The notes under the pieces: model-generated | The model's input: only the letters and a program-made list of their open reading frames with translations | Databases searched by the model: none | What the model was told of the DNA's origin: nothing | Part shown: one piece after another, positions 46,014 through 54,276 of the stretch | Layout of the letters: every line of letters begins with the position of its first letter | Numbering within the stretch: the first letter of the stretch is position 1 | NCBI GenBank assembly: GCA_015689645.1 | Contig: WVSM01000001.1 | Coordinates: forward strand, 372,001 to 436,000 | DNA: 64,000 nucleotides | DNA from: Rhodobacterales bacterium HKCCE4037 | GTDB taxonomy: Bacteria; Pseudomonadota; Alphaproteobacteria; Rhodobacterales; Rhodobacteraceae | Reading direction: 5' to 3' | Translations under genes and position numbers: made by a program

Positions 46014-46037
46014 GGTTTCAAGACCTGCGTCTCAACC
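46014..46037 (-). promoter_or_regulatory. Hairpin in the rpsB leader
   Basis: On the minus strand GGTT-GAGAC, loop GCAG, GTCTT-GA-AACC fold into a bulged hairpin 34-57 bases before the rpsB start. rpsB leaders in other proteobacteria carry S2-responsive structures, so autoregulation is possible; the match to that motif is untested. Confidence 0.3.
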
Positions 46038-46132
46038 GGTGGACCGTACGGGGATGTCTCCCCCGAAGGCCCGCCTCCGCCTGTGAAGTGCGCGCGCTTT
46101 AGGACGTTTGCCGATGGGGCGCAAGGGGGAAA

Positions 46133-46248
46133 GGCCCGCGCGGGCCACAGGCGCGCGACGCCGCTTCGAAGCGGCGGGAGAAACCCGTTTTCGAGAACCG
46201 GTCCACGCGCGTTCGAACGCGCGTGTCCAAGGCCGTTCGAACGGCCTT
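46133..46248. repeat. Array of five tandem palindromes with constant TCGA-type core
   Basis: Palindromes at 46133-46146 (GGCCCGCGCGGGCC), 46159-46176 (perfect, centre CTTCGAAG), 46183-46202 (two mismatches, centre TTCGAG), 46204-46225 (perfect 22 bp, centre GTTCGAAC) and 46229-46248 (perfect 20 bp, centre GTTCGAAC). The last four share the TTCGA core but have different, internally matching arms. Function unknown. Confidence 0.8.
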
Positions 46249-46472
46249 CCCCGGCCCCGGAGGATGACAGCGGCTGGCTTGCATACGCCATTTCCTCGCC
46301 AGCCTCGACTACCCGGGCAAGAACACGTAGGTTGTGGGCGAACCCGAACCGCTGCTTGTCGAACTGCGCAGATGGCCGTGCACGAGGCCGATCACATCCC
46401 TGCCTCGGTCCTGTATCCGAAACCGCGCAAAAGCCAATTGCCTCCCCCGCCCGCTCGGGGCATCAGGGGGTC

Positions 46473-47363
46473 ATGACACGCAAGCCGGATATTCTCTGCA
46501 TCGGTGCCGTCCTGTGGGACATCATCGGGCGCACGCACCTTCCGATGGTTCAGGGCAACGACAAGCCGGGTCGGATCACGCGCCTGCCGGGCGGTGTCGC
46601 GCTCAACATCGCCATGGCGCTCGCGCGCTTCGATCTGCGCCCTGCGCTTCTGTCGGTTGTGGGCGACGATGCCGAGGGGCGCGATCTGCTGGAGGCCTGC
46701 ACCGCGCTTGGTCTCGACACCTCCTTCATGCGCGTCGACCCCGAGCTGCCGACCGACCGCTACATGGCGATCGAGGCACAGGGCGCTCTGGTCGCCGCCA
46801 TCGCCGACGCCCATACGCTCGAACGCGCCGGTGACAGCATCCTCGCGCCGCTGGCCGATGGCACGCTCGGCTCCGCCGCGGCGCCTTGGACCGGGCCGGT
46901 TGCCCTCGACGGCAACCTCTCCGAGGCGCTGCTCGATGAAGTCTCCCGCAGCCCGGTCTTCGGCTCCGCCGACCTGCGCATCGCCCCGGCCTCCCCCGGC
47001 AAGGCCGAGCGCCTGCGCCCCTTCCTGTCGCATCCCCGCGCGACGCTCTACGTCAATTCCGAGGAAGCCGGCCTGATCGCCGGAACCCACCCCGCGAACG
47101 CCGCCGCTGCCGCCGAGGCGATGCTGCGCGCCGGTGCGGCCCGCGTCCTGGTGACCGAGGGCGCACAAGTGGCCGTCGATGCCAGCGCCGAGGGCATCCT
47201 CACCCAATCCCCGCCGCCGGTCGAAGCCGTGCGCATCACCGGCGCGGGCGACACCTTCATGGCGGCACACATCGCCGCCGAAATCGCGGGCCAGAGCCGG
47301 GAGGAGGCGCTCAGCACCGCCGTCTCGACCGCCGCGCGCTACGTTGCCGGAGAAGACGCATGA
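46473..47363 (+). CDS. psuK: PfkB family kinase, probable pseudouridine kinase
   Basis: Ribokinase-fold sugar kinase of 296 residues that would phosphorylate pseudouridine to pseudouridine 5'-phosphate. ILCIGAVLWDIIGRT starts the fold, LPGGVALNIAMALARF fits the substrate region, and the anion-hole/catalytic motif is ITGAGDTFMAAH. The assignment rests on its tight link to psuG, which starts inside its stop codon (ATGA). AGGGGG lies just before the ATG at 46473; the long open frame upstream is a shadow. Confidence 0.85.
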   Translation: MTRKPDILCIGAVLWDIIGRTHLPMVQGNDKPGRITRLPGGVALNIAMALARFDLRPALLSVVGDDAEGRDLLEACTALGLDTSFMRVDPELPTDRYMAIEAQGALVAAIADAHTLERAGDSILAPLADGTLGSAAAPWTGPVALDGNLSEALLDEVSRSPVFGSADLRIAPASPGKAERLRPFLSHPRATLYVNSEEAGLIAGTHPANAAAAAEAMLRAGAARVLVTEGAQVAVDASAEGILTQSPPPVEAVRITGAGDTFMAAHIAAEIAGQSREEALSTAVSTAARYVAGEDA

Positions 47364-48268
47364 ATGCGCCCCTGATCTATTCCCCCGAAGTGACCGAGGC
47401 CCGCGCCAAGGGCACCCCCATCGTGGCGCTGGAAAGCACCATCATCACCCACGGCATGCCCTATCCGCAGAACGTGGAAACCGCCCGCATGGTCGAGGAG
47501 GACATCCGCGTCGCGGGCGCCGTGCCCGCCACGATCGCGATCATGGACGGCTCGATCCACATCGGCCTTACCGACGCGCAACTCGACACGCTGGCGCAGG
47601 CCATGGGCGTCGCCAAGCTGTCCCGCGCCGATCTCGCCGCCTGCCTCGCCACGGGTGGCATCGGTGCGACCACCGTCGCCGCCACGATGATCTGCGCCCA
47701 CCTAGCGGGCATTGCCGTCTTCGCCACGGGCGGCATCGGCGGCGTTCACCAGGGGGCCGAGCATAGCTTCGACATTTCCGCCGACCTCCAGGAACTCGCC
47801 GCCACGCCCGTCACCGTCGTTGCCGCGGGCGCCAAGGCGATCCTCGACCTGCCCAAGACCCTCGAAGTGCTCGAAACCCTTGGCGTGCCCGTCATCGCCG
47901 TCGGTCAAGACGCCTTCCCCGCCTTCTGGAGCCGCGACAGCGGCCTGCCCGCCCCTCTCCGCCTCGATGACCCGGAGCAGATCGCGCGCGCCCACCGCAT
48001 GCGCGCCACCCTCGGGCTGCCCGGCGGCCAGCTTGTCGCCAACCCGATCCCCGAGGATGCCGAGATCCCCTCCGCCACCCTCGCGCCGATGATCGCCAAA
48101 GCCCAGGTCGAGGCCGAGGCGCAGGGCATCACCGGCAAGGGCGTCACGCCGTTCCTGCTGCAACGCCTGTTCGAGCTGACCGATGGCCAGAGCCTCGCAT
48201 CCAACATCGCGCTTGTGCGCAACAATGCACGCCTCGCCGCCGCCATCGCCCAACATTTGCCCGACTGA
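47360..48268 (+). CDS. psuG: Pseudouridine-5'-phosphate glycosidase
   Basis: Manganese-dependent enzyme of 302 residues that cleaves pseudouridine 5'-phosphate to uracil and ribose 5-phosphate. VALESTIITHGMPYPQN, TVAATMICAHLAGIAVFATGGIGGVH and SRDSGLPAPLRLDD are the conserved blocks, and NPIPEDAEIP closes the family. With psuK it forms a two-gene salvage unit for pseudouridine from RNA turnover. Confidence 0.94.
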   Translation: MNAPLIYSPEVTEARAKGTPIVALESTIITHGMPYPQNVETARMVEEDIRVAGAVPATIAIMDGSIHIGLTDAQLDTLAQAMGVAKLSRADLAACLATGGIGATTVAATMICAHLAGIAVFATGGIGGVHQGAEHSFDISADLQELAATPVTVVAAGAKAILDLPKTLEVLETLGVPVIAVGQDAFPAFWSRDSGLPAPLRLDDPEQIARAHRMRATLGLPGGQLVANPIPEDAEIPSATLAPMIAKAQVEAEAQGITGKGVTPFLLQRLFELTDGQSLASNIALVRNNARLAAAIAQHLPD

Positions 48269-48349
48269 TCGCATAGCCCCGCCGCAACGCTTGTGCCTCC
48301 GCACGGCCACGCCTAGATAGATCAGGACCATTTCAGCATCCGAAGCCCC

Positions 48350-49060
48350 ATGAAACTGCCCAACACCGATCAACCGCCGCGCCGCGGGATCTTCGCCTCG
48401 CTGAGGTCGAATTTCCTGACTGGTCTGATCGTGATCGCCCCCATCGGCATCACGATCTGGCTGATCTGGACCCTCACGGGCTGGATCGACTCGTGGGTGC
48501 TGCCCTTCATCCCCGCCCGCTACAACCCGTCGCTGCTGATCGCCGAATGGACTGGCATCAACATCAACATCCGCGGCATCGGCGTGGTGACGTTCTTCCT
48601 GTTCACGATGCTGGTCGGCTGGATCGCAAAGGGCCTCATCGGGCGCTCGATGATCCGTTGGGCGGAATCGCTGGTGCTGTCCATCCCGGTGGTGCGCTCG
48701 GTCTATTCCGGCCTCAAGCAGATCGCCGAGACGGTGCTGAAGCAGGATCAGCAGAACTTCGAACGCGCCTGCCTGATCGAATATCCGCGCAAGGGGATCT
48801 GGGCGATCGCCTTCATCTCGACCAATGCGAAGGGCGAGATCCAGGCCAAGACCGAAGACGACTGCGTCTCGGTCTTCATGCCCACCACGCCGAACCCGAC
48901 CTCGGGCTTCCTGCTCTTCGTGCCGCGCAAGGATGTGCTCGTGCTCGACATGAGCGTCGAGGACAGCGCCAAGCTGATCATTTCCGCCGGCCTCGTCTAT
49001 CCCAACGGGCAGGACGCGAAGAAGGCGGTCGAAACGCAGGTCAAGACGGCGGCCGAATAA
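48350..49060 (+). CDS. DUF502 family membrane protein
   Basis: A 236-residue inner-membrane protein with two membrane segments near the N-terminus (about 19-43 and 72-95) and a cytoplasmic or periplasmic C-terminal domain containing SIPVVRSVYSGLKQIAETVL and the Pro-rich MPTTPNPTSGFLLFVPRKDV. These are the DUF502 signatures; the function is unknown. Its end overlaps the convergent RidA-like gene by 20 bases. Confidence 0.85.
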   Translation: MKLPNTDQPPRRGIFASLRSNFLTGLIVIAPIGITIWLIWTLTGWIDSWVLPFIPARYNPSLLIAEWTGININIRGIGVVTFFLFTMLVGWIAKGLIGRSMIRWAESLVLSIPVVRSVYSGLKQIAETVLKQDQQNFERACLIEYPRKGIWAIAFISTNAKGEIQAKTEDDCVSVFMPTTPNPTSGFLLFVPRKDVLVLDMSVEDSAKLIISAGLVYPNGQDAKKAVETQVKTAAE

Positions 49061-49547
49061 GGCCTTTCCCCGCCACCTGCACCTCCCCCTCGATCTCGAT
49101 GGCGAAATTCAGCGGCAGGCCAGAGACGCCGATGGCCGAGCGCGCGTGCCGGCCCACTTCAGGCCCGAACACCTCGATCACCAAGTCACTGAACCCGTTC
49201 ACCACCACGTGCTGCTCCGTGTAGCCCGGCGCGGAGGCGACCATGCCGAACACCCGCGTCCACCCGGTGATGCGCGACAGCTCCCCGATCTCCGCCTTCA
49301 TGTTGGCCAGCACCGATAGCCCGATATCGCGCGCCACCGCGTAGCCTTCTTCCGTGGTGAACTCCTCGCCCAACAGCCCGAACGGCCCCGCGATACTGCC
49401 GTCCATGTTGCTCTTCGGACTGCCCGAGAACAGCAGCCGGTCGCCGCGCAGGTTCACGAAGGAAAACGGCAGGCGCACATTGTCCGGCGCCCGCGCAGGG
49501 GCCGGCAAGGTCAGTCCAAGCTCTTGCAGTCTCTCTTCAGGGGTCAA
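49041..49547 (-). CDS. RidA / YjgF-like protein (Atu1371-type)
   Basis: A 168-residue protein of the RidA superfamily subgroup that starts TPEERLQELGLTLP. RLLFSGSPKSN, GLSVLANMKAEIGELSRIT and HARSAIGVSGLPLNFAIEIEGEV match. Canonical RidA needs an Arg to deaminate enamines; here HARSAIGV holds the comparable Arg. I use the TTG start at 49547, which has GGAGG 7 bases upstream; a GTG at 49598 would add an unlikely N-terminus. Convergent with the DUF502 gene. Confidence 0.75.
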   Translation of the reverse strand: MTPEERLQELGLTLPAPARAPDNVRLPFSFVNLRGDRLLFSGSPKSNMDGSIAGPFGLLGEEFTTEEGYAVARDIGLSVLANMKAEIGELSRITGWTRVFGMVASAPGYTEQHVVVNGFSDLVIEVFGPEVGRHARSAIGVSGLPLNFAIEIEGEVQVAGKGLIRPPS

Positions 49548-49607
49548 CGCGCGGCCTCCGGATTGCGTGGGCGTCGAGAGGAACGCTAGCAATCCCACCG
49601 CCCCCTG

Positions 49608-50464
49608 TCAGCGGTCTGATGATCCGGATCGCGACAAATGGTCGGCAATGGCCCCGGTCATGACGTCGAGATGCGACGCGGGCAATTCGTGCCCGACGCC
49701 CGGATATCCGACAATCTCCGCGCCCCTGATCCCCGCCGCAATCGCCCGACCATTTTCCACAGGAAGGATCGGATCATCTTCACCATGCAGAACCAGCACC
49801 GGCGCGGAAATCTCGCGAAATCTTCCGGCCAATCGTCCCGCACCGACAGGCCGGCGTGGTTGAACATGCTCGCGGCACTCTCTGTCCGGGCCAGAACCTC
49901 GGCAATGCGATCGCGCACGACCACGGCATCGAACTGGCCGCTCGGGCTCACGCTCATCCGTTCGCTGGTCAGCAAGAACTGCGTCACGGCCGCTTCGTTC
50001 GACCAGTCGAGCTCGGCCAGACCTGCGAAATGCGCCAGGAATTCATCTGAAATATGCGGCAGCGCCGGACCGTCCCACCCAAGCGGCTCGGACGCGATCA
50101 GCGTGAGGGTTCGGACACGCTCCCGAAAGTTCAGTGCCAGCATCTGCCCGATATATCCTCCGAGCGACATGCCGATGAGATGCGCGCGCTCCAGCCCGTA
50201 AGCGTCAAGAATGCCGATCACGTCATCTGCCAGATCCTCGACCGCGTAGACCGAATGCCCCGGCGGACACGTCGTCGACTGGCCCGTATCGCGGTGATCG
50301 AAACGGATCACGTGAAACCCGTGCCCGGCAAGGGTATGGCAGAACGCATCGGGCCAGCCGAGCATCGAGGCCGTCGCCCCCATGATCAGCACAACGGCAG
50401 GATCGTCCGGCGACCCGAACGCCTGCGTGGCAATCCGAACGCCGTTTGCCTCGACCATTCTCAT
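49608..50464 (-). pseudogene. Alpha/beta hydrolase, frameshifted in the C-terminal third
   Basis: An alpha/beta-hydrolase fold protein. The first part (MRMVEANGVRIATQAFG to SVRDDWPE) carries the oxyanion region RFDHRDTGQS and the nucleophile elbow GMSLGGY. Near 49830 the frame must step by one base to continue as GRFREISAPVLVLHGEDDPILPVENG and the His motif GVGHELPASH, which hold the Asp and His of the catalytic triad. One base is missing, so the product as read would lose its triad. GGAGAGG lies 5 bases before the start. Downstream of the TetR gene and its operator. Confidence 0.82.
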
Positions 50465-50566
50465 TGTGCCCTCTCCCCTGATTAGCGCGAGACCACATGC
50501 AGGAAATGGCAATCCACTGGCCAAGGTGCAGATGAAGGCCCGGCGACGCATGCGACTGCCTGAAAT

Positions 50567-50588
50567 TATAACCTACATGTCGGTTATA
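50567..50588. promoter_or_regulatory. TetR operator-like palindrome
   Basis: TATAACC-T-ACATGT-C-GGTTATA: arms of seven bases and a central six-base palindrome, with one mismatched pair. It lies between the TetR stop (50593) and the hydrolase start (50464), where a repressor would control the hydrolase promoter. Confidence 0.7.
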
Positions 50589-50592
50589 TATC

Positions 50593-51162
50593 TTACTGAT
50601 CCGAAAGCAAGACTGGGTCGATGCGGTCAAAGGCCCACCGGAGCCTTTCGAGGACATAGTCCGACAGACCGACCGAACCGTCACTGACGACCCATTGCAT
50701 CGTCGCCCCGGCGATTATCCCGTGCAGATGCTCCGCTGCCTGCCGTCGCTCCGGTGCATCGGCAAGGCGCGCTTCAATCGCGTCCTGAACCATGCGGTAG
50801 CGTTCATCGGCGCAGGCCCGCATCACCGGGTCGCGCGACTCCAGCGCCGCGATCTGAACCCGCGCCGAAAAGCCGTCTCCCCCGCCCATGCTGGACACGA
50901 TCTCCTCCAGGAACCGCCACAGGCCGGGTCCGCCTGTCTCCACTGGTATGCTGCCGATCCAGTCCCGAGTTGCTGCGACCTCGAATTCCGCCATCCGGCG
51001 CAGGATCGCTTCGCGGTCTCCGAACCGCTGGATCAGGGTCGCGCGGGATAGCCCGACGCTGCGCGACAGGTCGGATAGGGTGAAACCTATCCCGACAGTG
51101 CCGAGCAAGGTCAGCGCGGCGGAAAGGATGTCTTCGTCGGAGATCGTCTTGGGCCGGGGCAT
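50593..51162 (-). CDS. TetR family transcriptional regulator
   Basis: A 189-residue repressor. The N-terminal helix-turn-helix is residues 8-52 (ISDEDILSAALTLLGTVGIGFTLSDLSRSVGLSRATLIQRFGDREAIL in family style) and the rest is a helical ligand domain. It is upstream of and on the same strand as the alpha/beta hydrolase, with a palindromic site between them, which suggests it senses a substrate of that hydrolase. Confidence 0.88.
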   Translation of the reverse strand: MPRPKTISDEDILSAALTLLGTVGIGFTLSDLSRSVGLSRATLIQRFGDREAILRRMAEFEVAATRDWIGSIPVETGGPGLWRFLEEIVSSMGGGDGFSARVQIAALESRDPVMRACADERYRMVQDAIEARLADAPERRQAAEHLHGIIAGATMQWVVSDGSVGLSDYVLERLRWAFDRIDPVLLSDQ

Positions 51163-51243
51163 GGCGTCACTCTAGCGGGATTTGCGATGGGCGAAAGCGG
51201 TCAAGACGCCACCACTCCACAGCCCTCGATGACACCCGGATCG

Positions 51244-51271
51244 AAAAGGGCCGCCCCTCTCGGCGCGGCCC
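51244..51271 (-). terminator. Terminator of the peptide-binding protein gene
   Basis: On the minus strand GGGCCGC pairs with GCGGCCC (7 bp) followed by TTTT, about 90 bases after the stop at 51359. Confidence 0.6.
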
Positions 51272-51286
51272 AATCGTGGTTAGCAA

Positions 51287-51332
51287 GGGTTAACGGATTT
51301 ACAATTGTCTTTTACAATCCGTCCCTTAACCC
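51287..51332. repeat. Long interrupted inverted repeat
   Basis: GGGTTAA-CGGATT at 51287-51299 pairs with AATCCG-TCCC-TTAACCC at 51316-51332, a 13-bp match with a four-base bulge. It is just past the binding-protein gene and before its terminator; purpose unknown. Confidence 0.5.
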
Positions 51333-51358
51333 CGATCATCAAGTTTAATACGGGTCGC

Positions 51359-53173
51359 TTATTGCCCCTCCTCGACCCACCAGACATCCGGCTGCCAGCC
51401 GATCCAGTCGCCGTAGATCGGGATGTAATCGGGGTATTCCAGTTCCCGGTTGAAGGCGAGCCGGCTGATCGGATTGTGGTGGAACGGCACAACGTAGCGC
51501 TCCGAGATCAGGACCCGGTCCAGCGCCCGGACGGCGGCGACGTAGTCGTCCTGGCTGCCCGACGACAGCATCTCGTCGATCATCGCCTCGATGGCCGGAT
51601 GACACGCCCCCATCAGGTTGCGCGAGCCCTCCTCGTCGACCATCTCGCAACCCCAGTAGAGCCGCTGCTCGTTGCCGGGGCTCAGGGACAGGCCCCAGAG
51701 GTTGTAGGTCATGTCGAAGTCGTAGACATCCGTCCGCTCGCGATACTGCGCGCTGTCGACCCGCGTGATCGTCACGTCGATCCCCAGCCGCATCAGCGCC
51801 TCGACATAGATGTTGGCGATCGCGTCGTTCTCCGAAGATCCGGTCTGCAGAAGGATCTCGAAGGTGACAGGCGCTCCGTCCGGCCCCGTCATCACACCTT
51901 CCTCGATCGTGTACCCGGCCTCTTCCATCAGCTCGATGGCGCGGCGGATCCCCTCCCGGTTGCGCTCCGTCCCGTCCGAGACGGGCAGCTCGTAGCCTTC
52001 CAACGCGCCGGGCAGAAGATCGTCTGCGAACGGTTCGAGCAGCTCCGCCACCCGCCCCTCGGCGGCGCCCGGCTGCATCGAGAGCGGCGAGTTCGAATAA
52101 TAGGAGGTGATGCGCGGATCGACGCCGCCGTTCACCGTCTGGTTGATGAACTCGAAATTGTAGGCCTGGATCATCGCCTCGCGCACCCGCCAGTCGCTGA
52201 ACAGGTCGCGGCGGGTGTTCATCACGAAGCCGGTGATGCCCGAAGGCCGCTGGTGCGGGATCTCGGCCAGCTCCACCTCGCCGTTCTGCACGCGCGGGAA
52301 GTCGTAATCGTCCGCCCAGGCCTGCGCCGAGGTCTCGCGCTGGGTCGTGATCAGCCCGCTGGTGAAGGCCTCGCGCATGGCGTTGCCGTCCCCGAAGAAC
52401 TCCATCCGGATCTCGTCGATCACGTTGGTGCCGCGCCGGAAAGGAATGTCGGCGCCCCAGTAATCGGGGTTGCGGCGCAGGCTCACGAACCGCCCGGCCT
52501 CGAAATCGTCGATGACATAGGGCGCGGTGGTGATCGGGATATTGGTCAGCCCGCTTTCGGTGAACTCCGCGTCCTCCCATTGTGCGGCCTGAAGGATCGG
52601 GCGCAGGCCCATGATCATCGCCAGCTCGCGATCCGCTTCGGCCAGGTTGATGCGCACGGTCCGTTCGCCCACCGCCTCGATCCCCTCGACCCGCGTCCAG
52701 GATCCGAGGTACCGCGGATGCCCATCGGTCCCAAGCGTCTCGAAGGACCAGATCACATCCTCGACGGTGACCGGGCTGCCGTCGGAAAACGCCGCTTCCT
52801 CGCGCAGCGTGAATTCGACCCACGTGTTGTCTTCGGCGATCTCGACCGTCTCGGCCAGCAGACCGTAGAGCGTGAAGGGCTCGTCATAGGACCGGCCGAG
52901 AAGCGATTCGTAGGCGAGGAATCGCAGCTGCCAGGGAACCGACCCTTCGCGGATATGCGGATTCAGCGAATCGAACGAGCCGACTTCTCCGGTCACGATT
53001 CGACCGCCCGTCGGGGCATCCGGATTGGCGTAGGGAAGATGCTCGAAATCGGCGGCCAGCGCCGGTTCGCCATACATGGCCACACCATGCGATGGCTCAG
53101 CTATGGCAGGGCTGGCCGCTGCCAGAGCGAGTGCCACAATACCTGCCTTCTTGATGAAACAATGCGTCTGCAT
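51359..53173 (-). CDS. Family 5 extracellular solute-binding protein (YejA-like)
   Basis: Periplasmic peptide-type ABC binding protein, 604 residues. Signal peptide at the start (IKKAGIVALALAAASPAIA), then YGEPALAADFEHLPYANPDAPTGG, FTLREEAAFSDGSPVTVEDV and RNPDYWGADIPFRRG, which fit the YejA subgroup of SBP family 5. No permease or ATPase gene is nearby, so it works with transporter parts encoded elsewhere. GGAGG lies 10 bases upstream of ATG 53173. Divergent from a candidate small RNA. Confidence 0.88.
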   Translation of the reverse strand: MQTHCFIKKAGIVALALAAASPAIAEPSHGVAMYGEPALAADFEHLPYANPDAPTGGRIVTGEVGSFDSLNPHIREGSVPWQLRFLAYESLLGRSYDEPFTLYGLLAETVEIAEDNTWVEFTLREEAAFSDGSPVTVEDVIWSFETLGTDGHPRYLGSWTRVEGIEAVGERTVRINLAEADRELAMIMGLRPILQAAQWEDAEFTESGLTNIPITTAPYVIDDFEAGRFVSLRRNPDYWGADIPFRRGTNVIDEIRMEFFGDGNAMREAFTSGLITTQRETSAQAWADDYDFPRVQNGEVELAEIPHQRPSGITGFVMNTRRDLFSDWRVREAMIQAYNFEFINQTVNGGVDPRITSYYSNSPLSMQPGAAEGRVAELLEPFADDLLPGALEGYELPVSDGTERNREGIRRAIELMEEAGYTIEEGVMTGPDGAPVTFEILLQTGSSENDAIANIYVEALMRLGIDVTITRVDSAQYRERTDVYDFDMTYNLWGLSLSPGNEQRLYWGCEMVDEEGSRNLMGACHPAIEAMIDEMLSSGSQDDYVAAVRALDRVLISERYVVPFHHNPISRLAFNRELEYPDYIPIYGDWIGWQPDVWWVEEGQ

Positions 53174-53251
53174 TTGCGAACAATCCTCCTACAGCCCGAA
53201 TTCGTTGTGGCCGACGCTAGCGGGGCCGCAAAGGGAGGGCAAACTTTTCGA

Positions 53252-53281
53252 TTGGACTCAGGCCAAGTCATTGCTTATAAA
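53252..53281 (+). promoter_or_regulatory. Promoter of the candidate small RNA
   Basis: TTGGAC at 53252-53257, an 18-base spacer, and TATAAA at 53276-53281 (five of six -10 bases match). Expected start of transcription is near 53288. Confidence 0.6.
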
Positions 53282-53287
53282 GGGGTC

Positions 53288-53363
53288 ACTGCTCGATAGG
53301 TTTCTTGCCTGTATGAAACCTGCCTCAATGACTTAACCCTGGCCTTGTGCCAGGGTTTTTTTT
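53288..53363 (+). ncRNA. Candidate small RNA, about 75 nt
   Basis: Between the divergent binding-protein and hbdH genes. The inferred transcript has a first hairpin AGGTTTC/GAAACCT (53298-53321, ten-base loop), an unpaired stretch GCCTCAATGACTT, and a terminator hairpin of nine pairs (53335-53357, loop CTTGT) followed by eight T. A matching promoter lies directly upstream and no ribosome site plus frame fits. This is the layout of a trans-acting small RNA; the family is not one I recognise. Confidence 0.65.
53335..53363 (+). terminator. Rho-independent terminator of the small RNA
   Basis: AACCCTGGC pairs with GCCAGGGTT around CTTGT; the T-tract runs through 53363. It is the strongest intrinsic terminator in the window and reads rightward, away from the divergent gene. 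Confidence 0.9.
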
Positions 53364-53466
53364 GTCCTGACATCGGGCCGATCCGGATGCGCGCTCCTGT
53401 CCCCCTGTTCTTTTTGCAGTTGCAGCATTAGCTTCACCGCAAACAAGCCCAGAGCGGAGATATCCC

Positions 53467-54252
53467 ATGGCCATCACCACCGACCTTTCCGGCAAAACCG
53501 CAGTCATCACCGGCTCGAACTCGGGCATCGGCCTGGGCGTTGCCCGCGAACTCGCCCGTGCAGGCGCGAACGTGGTCCTCAACTCCTACACGGACCACAA
53601 GAAGGACCACGAGCTGGCCGAGGAAATCGCCAAGAATTTCAATGTCGAGGCGCGGTATATCCAGGCGGACCTGTCGAAAGGCGACGAGGCGCGCGCGCTG
53701 ATCGAGAAGGCCGGCACCTGCGATATCCTCATCAACAACGCCGGCATTCAGCACGTCGCCCCGATCGAGGAATTCCCGACCGAGAAATGGGACGCGATCA
53801 TCGCCATCATGCTGTCCTCGGCCTTCCACACCACGGCCGTTGCCCTGCCGATGATGCGCGAGGCCGGCTGGGGCCGTGTCGTCAACATCGCGTCGGCCCA
53901 TGGCTTGACGGCATCGCCCTACAAATCGGCCTACGTATCCGCCAAGCATGGCGTCGTCGGCATGACCAAGGTCGTGGCGCTGGAAACTGCGAAGGAACCG
54001 ATCACGGCAAACGCCATCTGCCCCGGCTACGTCCTGACGCCGCTCGTCGAAAGCCAGATCCCCGACACCGCGAAGAAATACGGCATGACCGAGGAAGAGG
54101 CGAAGCAGAAGGTCATCCTCGAACGCCAGCCCTCGAAGGAATTCGCCAAGACCGAGCAGATCGGCGGCACCGTCGCCTTCCTCTGCTCGCCGGCCGCCGA
54201 CCAGATCACCGGCACGACGATCAGCATCGATGGCGGCTGGACGGCTCTTTGA
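53467..54252 (+). CDS. hbdH: 3-Hydroxybutyrate dehydrogenase (SDR)
   Basis: NAD-dependent short-chain dehydrogenase, 261 residues, that oxidises D-3-hydroxybutyrate to acetoacetate in polyhydroxybutyrate use. TGSNSGIGLGVA is the cofactor motif, NNAGIQHVAPIEEFP and the catalytic S-Y-K set in IASAHGLTASPYKSAYVSAKHG follow, and CPGYVLTPLVESQIPD is the specific lid. GGAG lies 7 bases upstream. First of a cluster with pentapeptide and patatin genes. Confidence 0.92.
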   Translation: MAITTDLSGKTAVITGSNSGIGLGVARELARAGANVVLNSYTDHKKDHELAEEIAKNFNVEARYIQADLSKGDEARALIEKAGTCDILINNAGIQHVAPIEEFPTEKWDAIIAIMLSSAFHTTAVALPMMREAGWGRVVNIASAHGLTASPYKSAYVSAKHGVVGMTKVVALETAKEPITANAICPGYVLTPLVESQIPDTAKKYGMTEEEAKQKVILERQPSKEFAKTEQIGGTVAFLCSPAADQITGTTISIDGGWTAL

Positions 54253-54276
54253 CGCCACTGGCAAGGAGACCTTTCC

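Larger units (their letters stand above)
45981..46472. other. Divergent rpsB-psuK gap holding leader and palindrome array
   Basis: This 492-base gap holds the rpsB leader on the left, the palindrome array 46133-46248 in the middle, and about 220 bases before psuK on the right in which I see no gene or clear promoter. Confidence 0.5.

Noticed and set aside
51305-53299. A 664-codon plus-strand frame opposite the peptide-binding protein.
   Set aside because: No recognisable domain and biased composition; the minus strand encodes a complete family 5 binding protein with a signal peptide.
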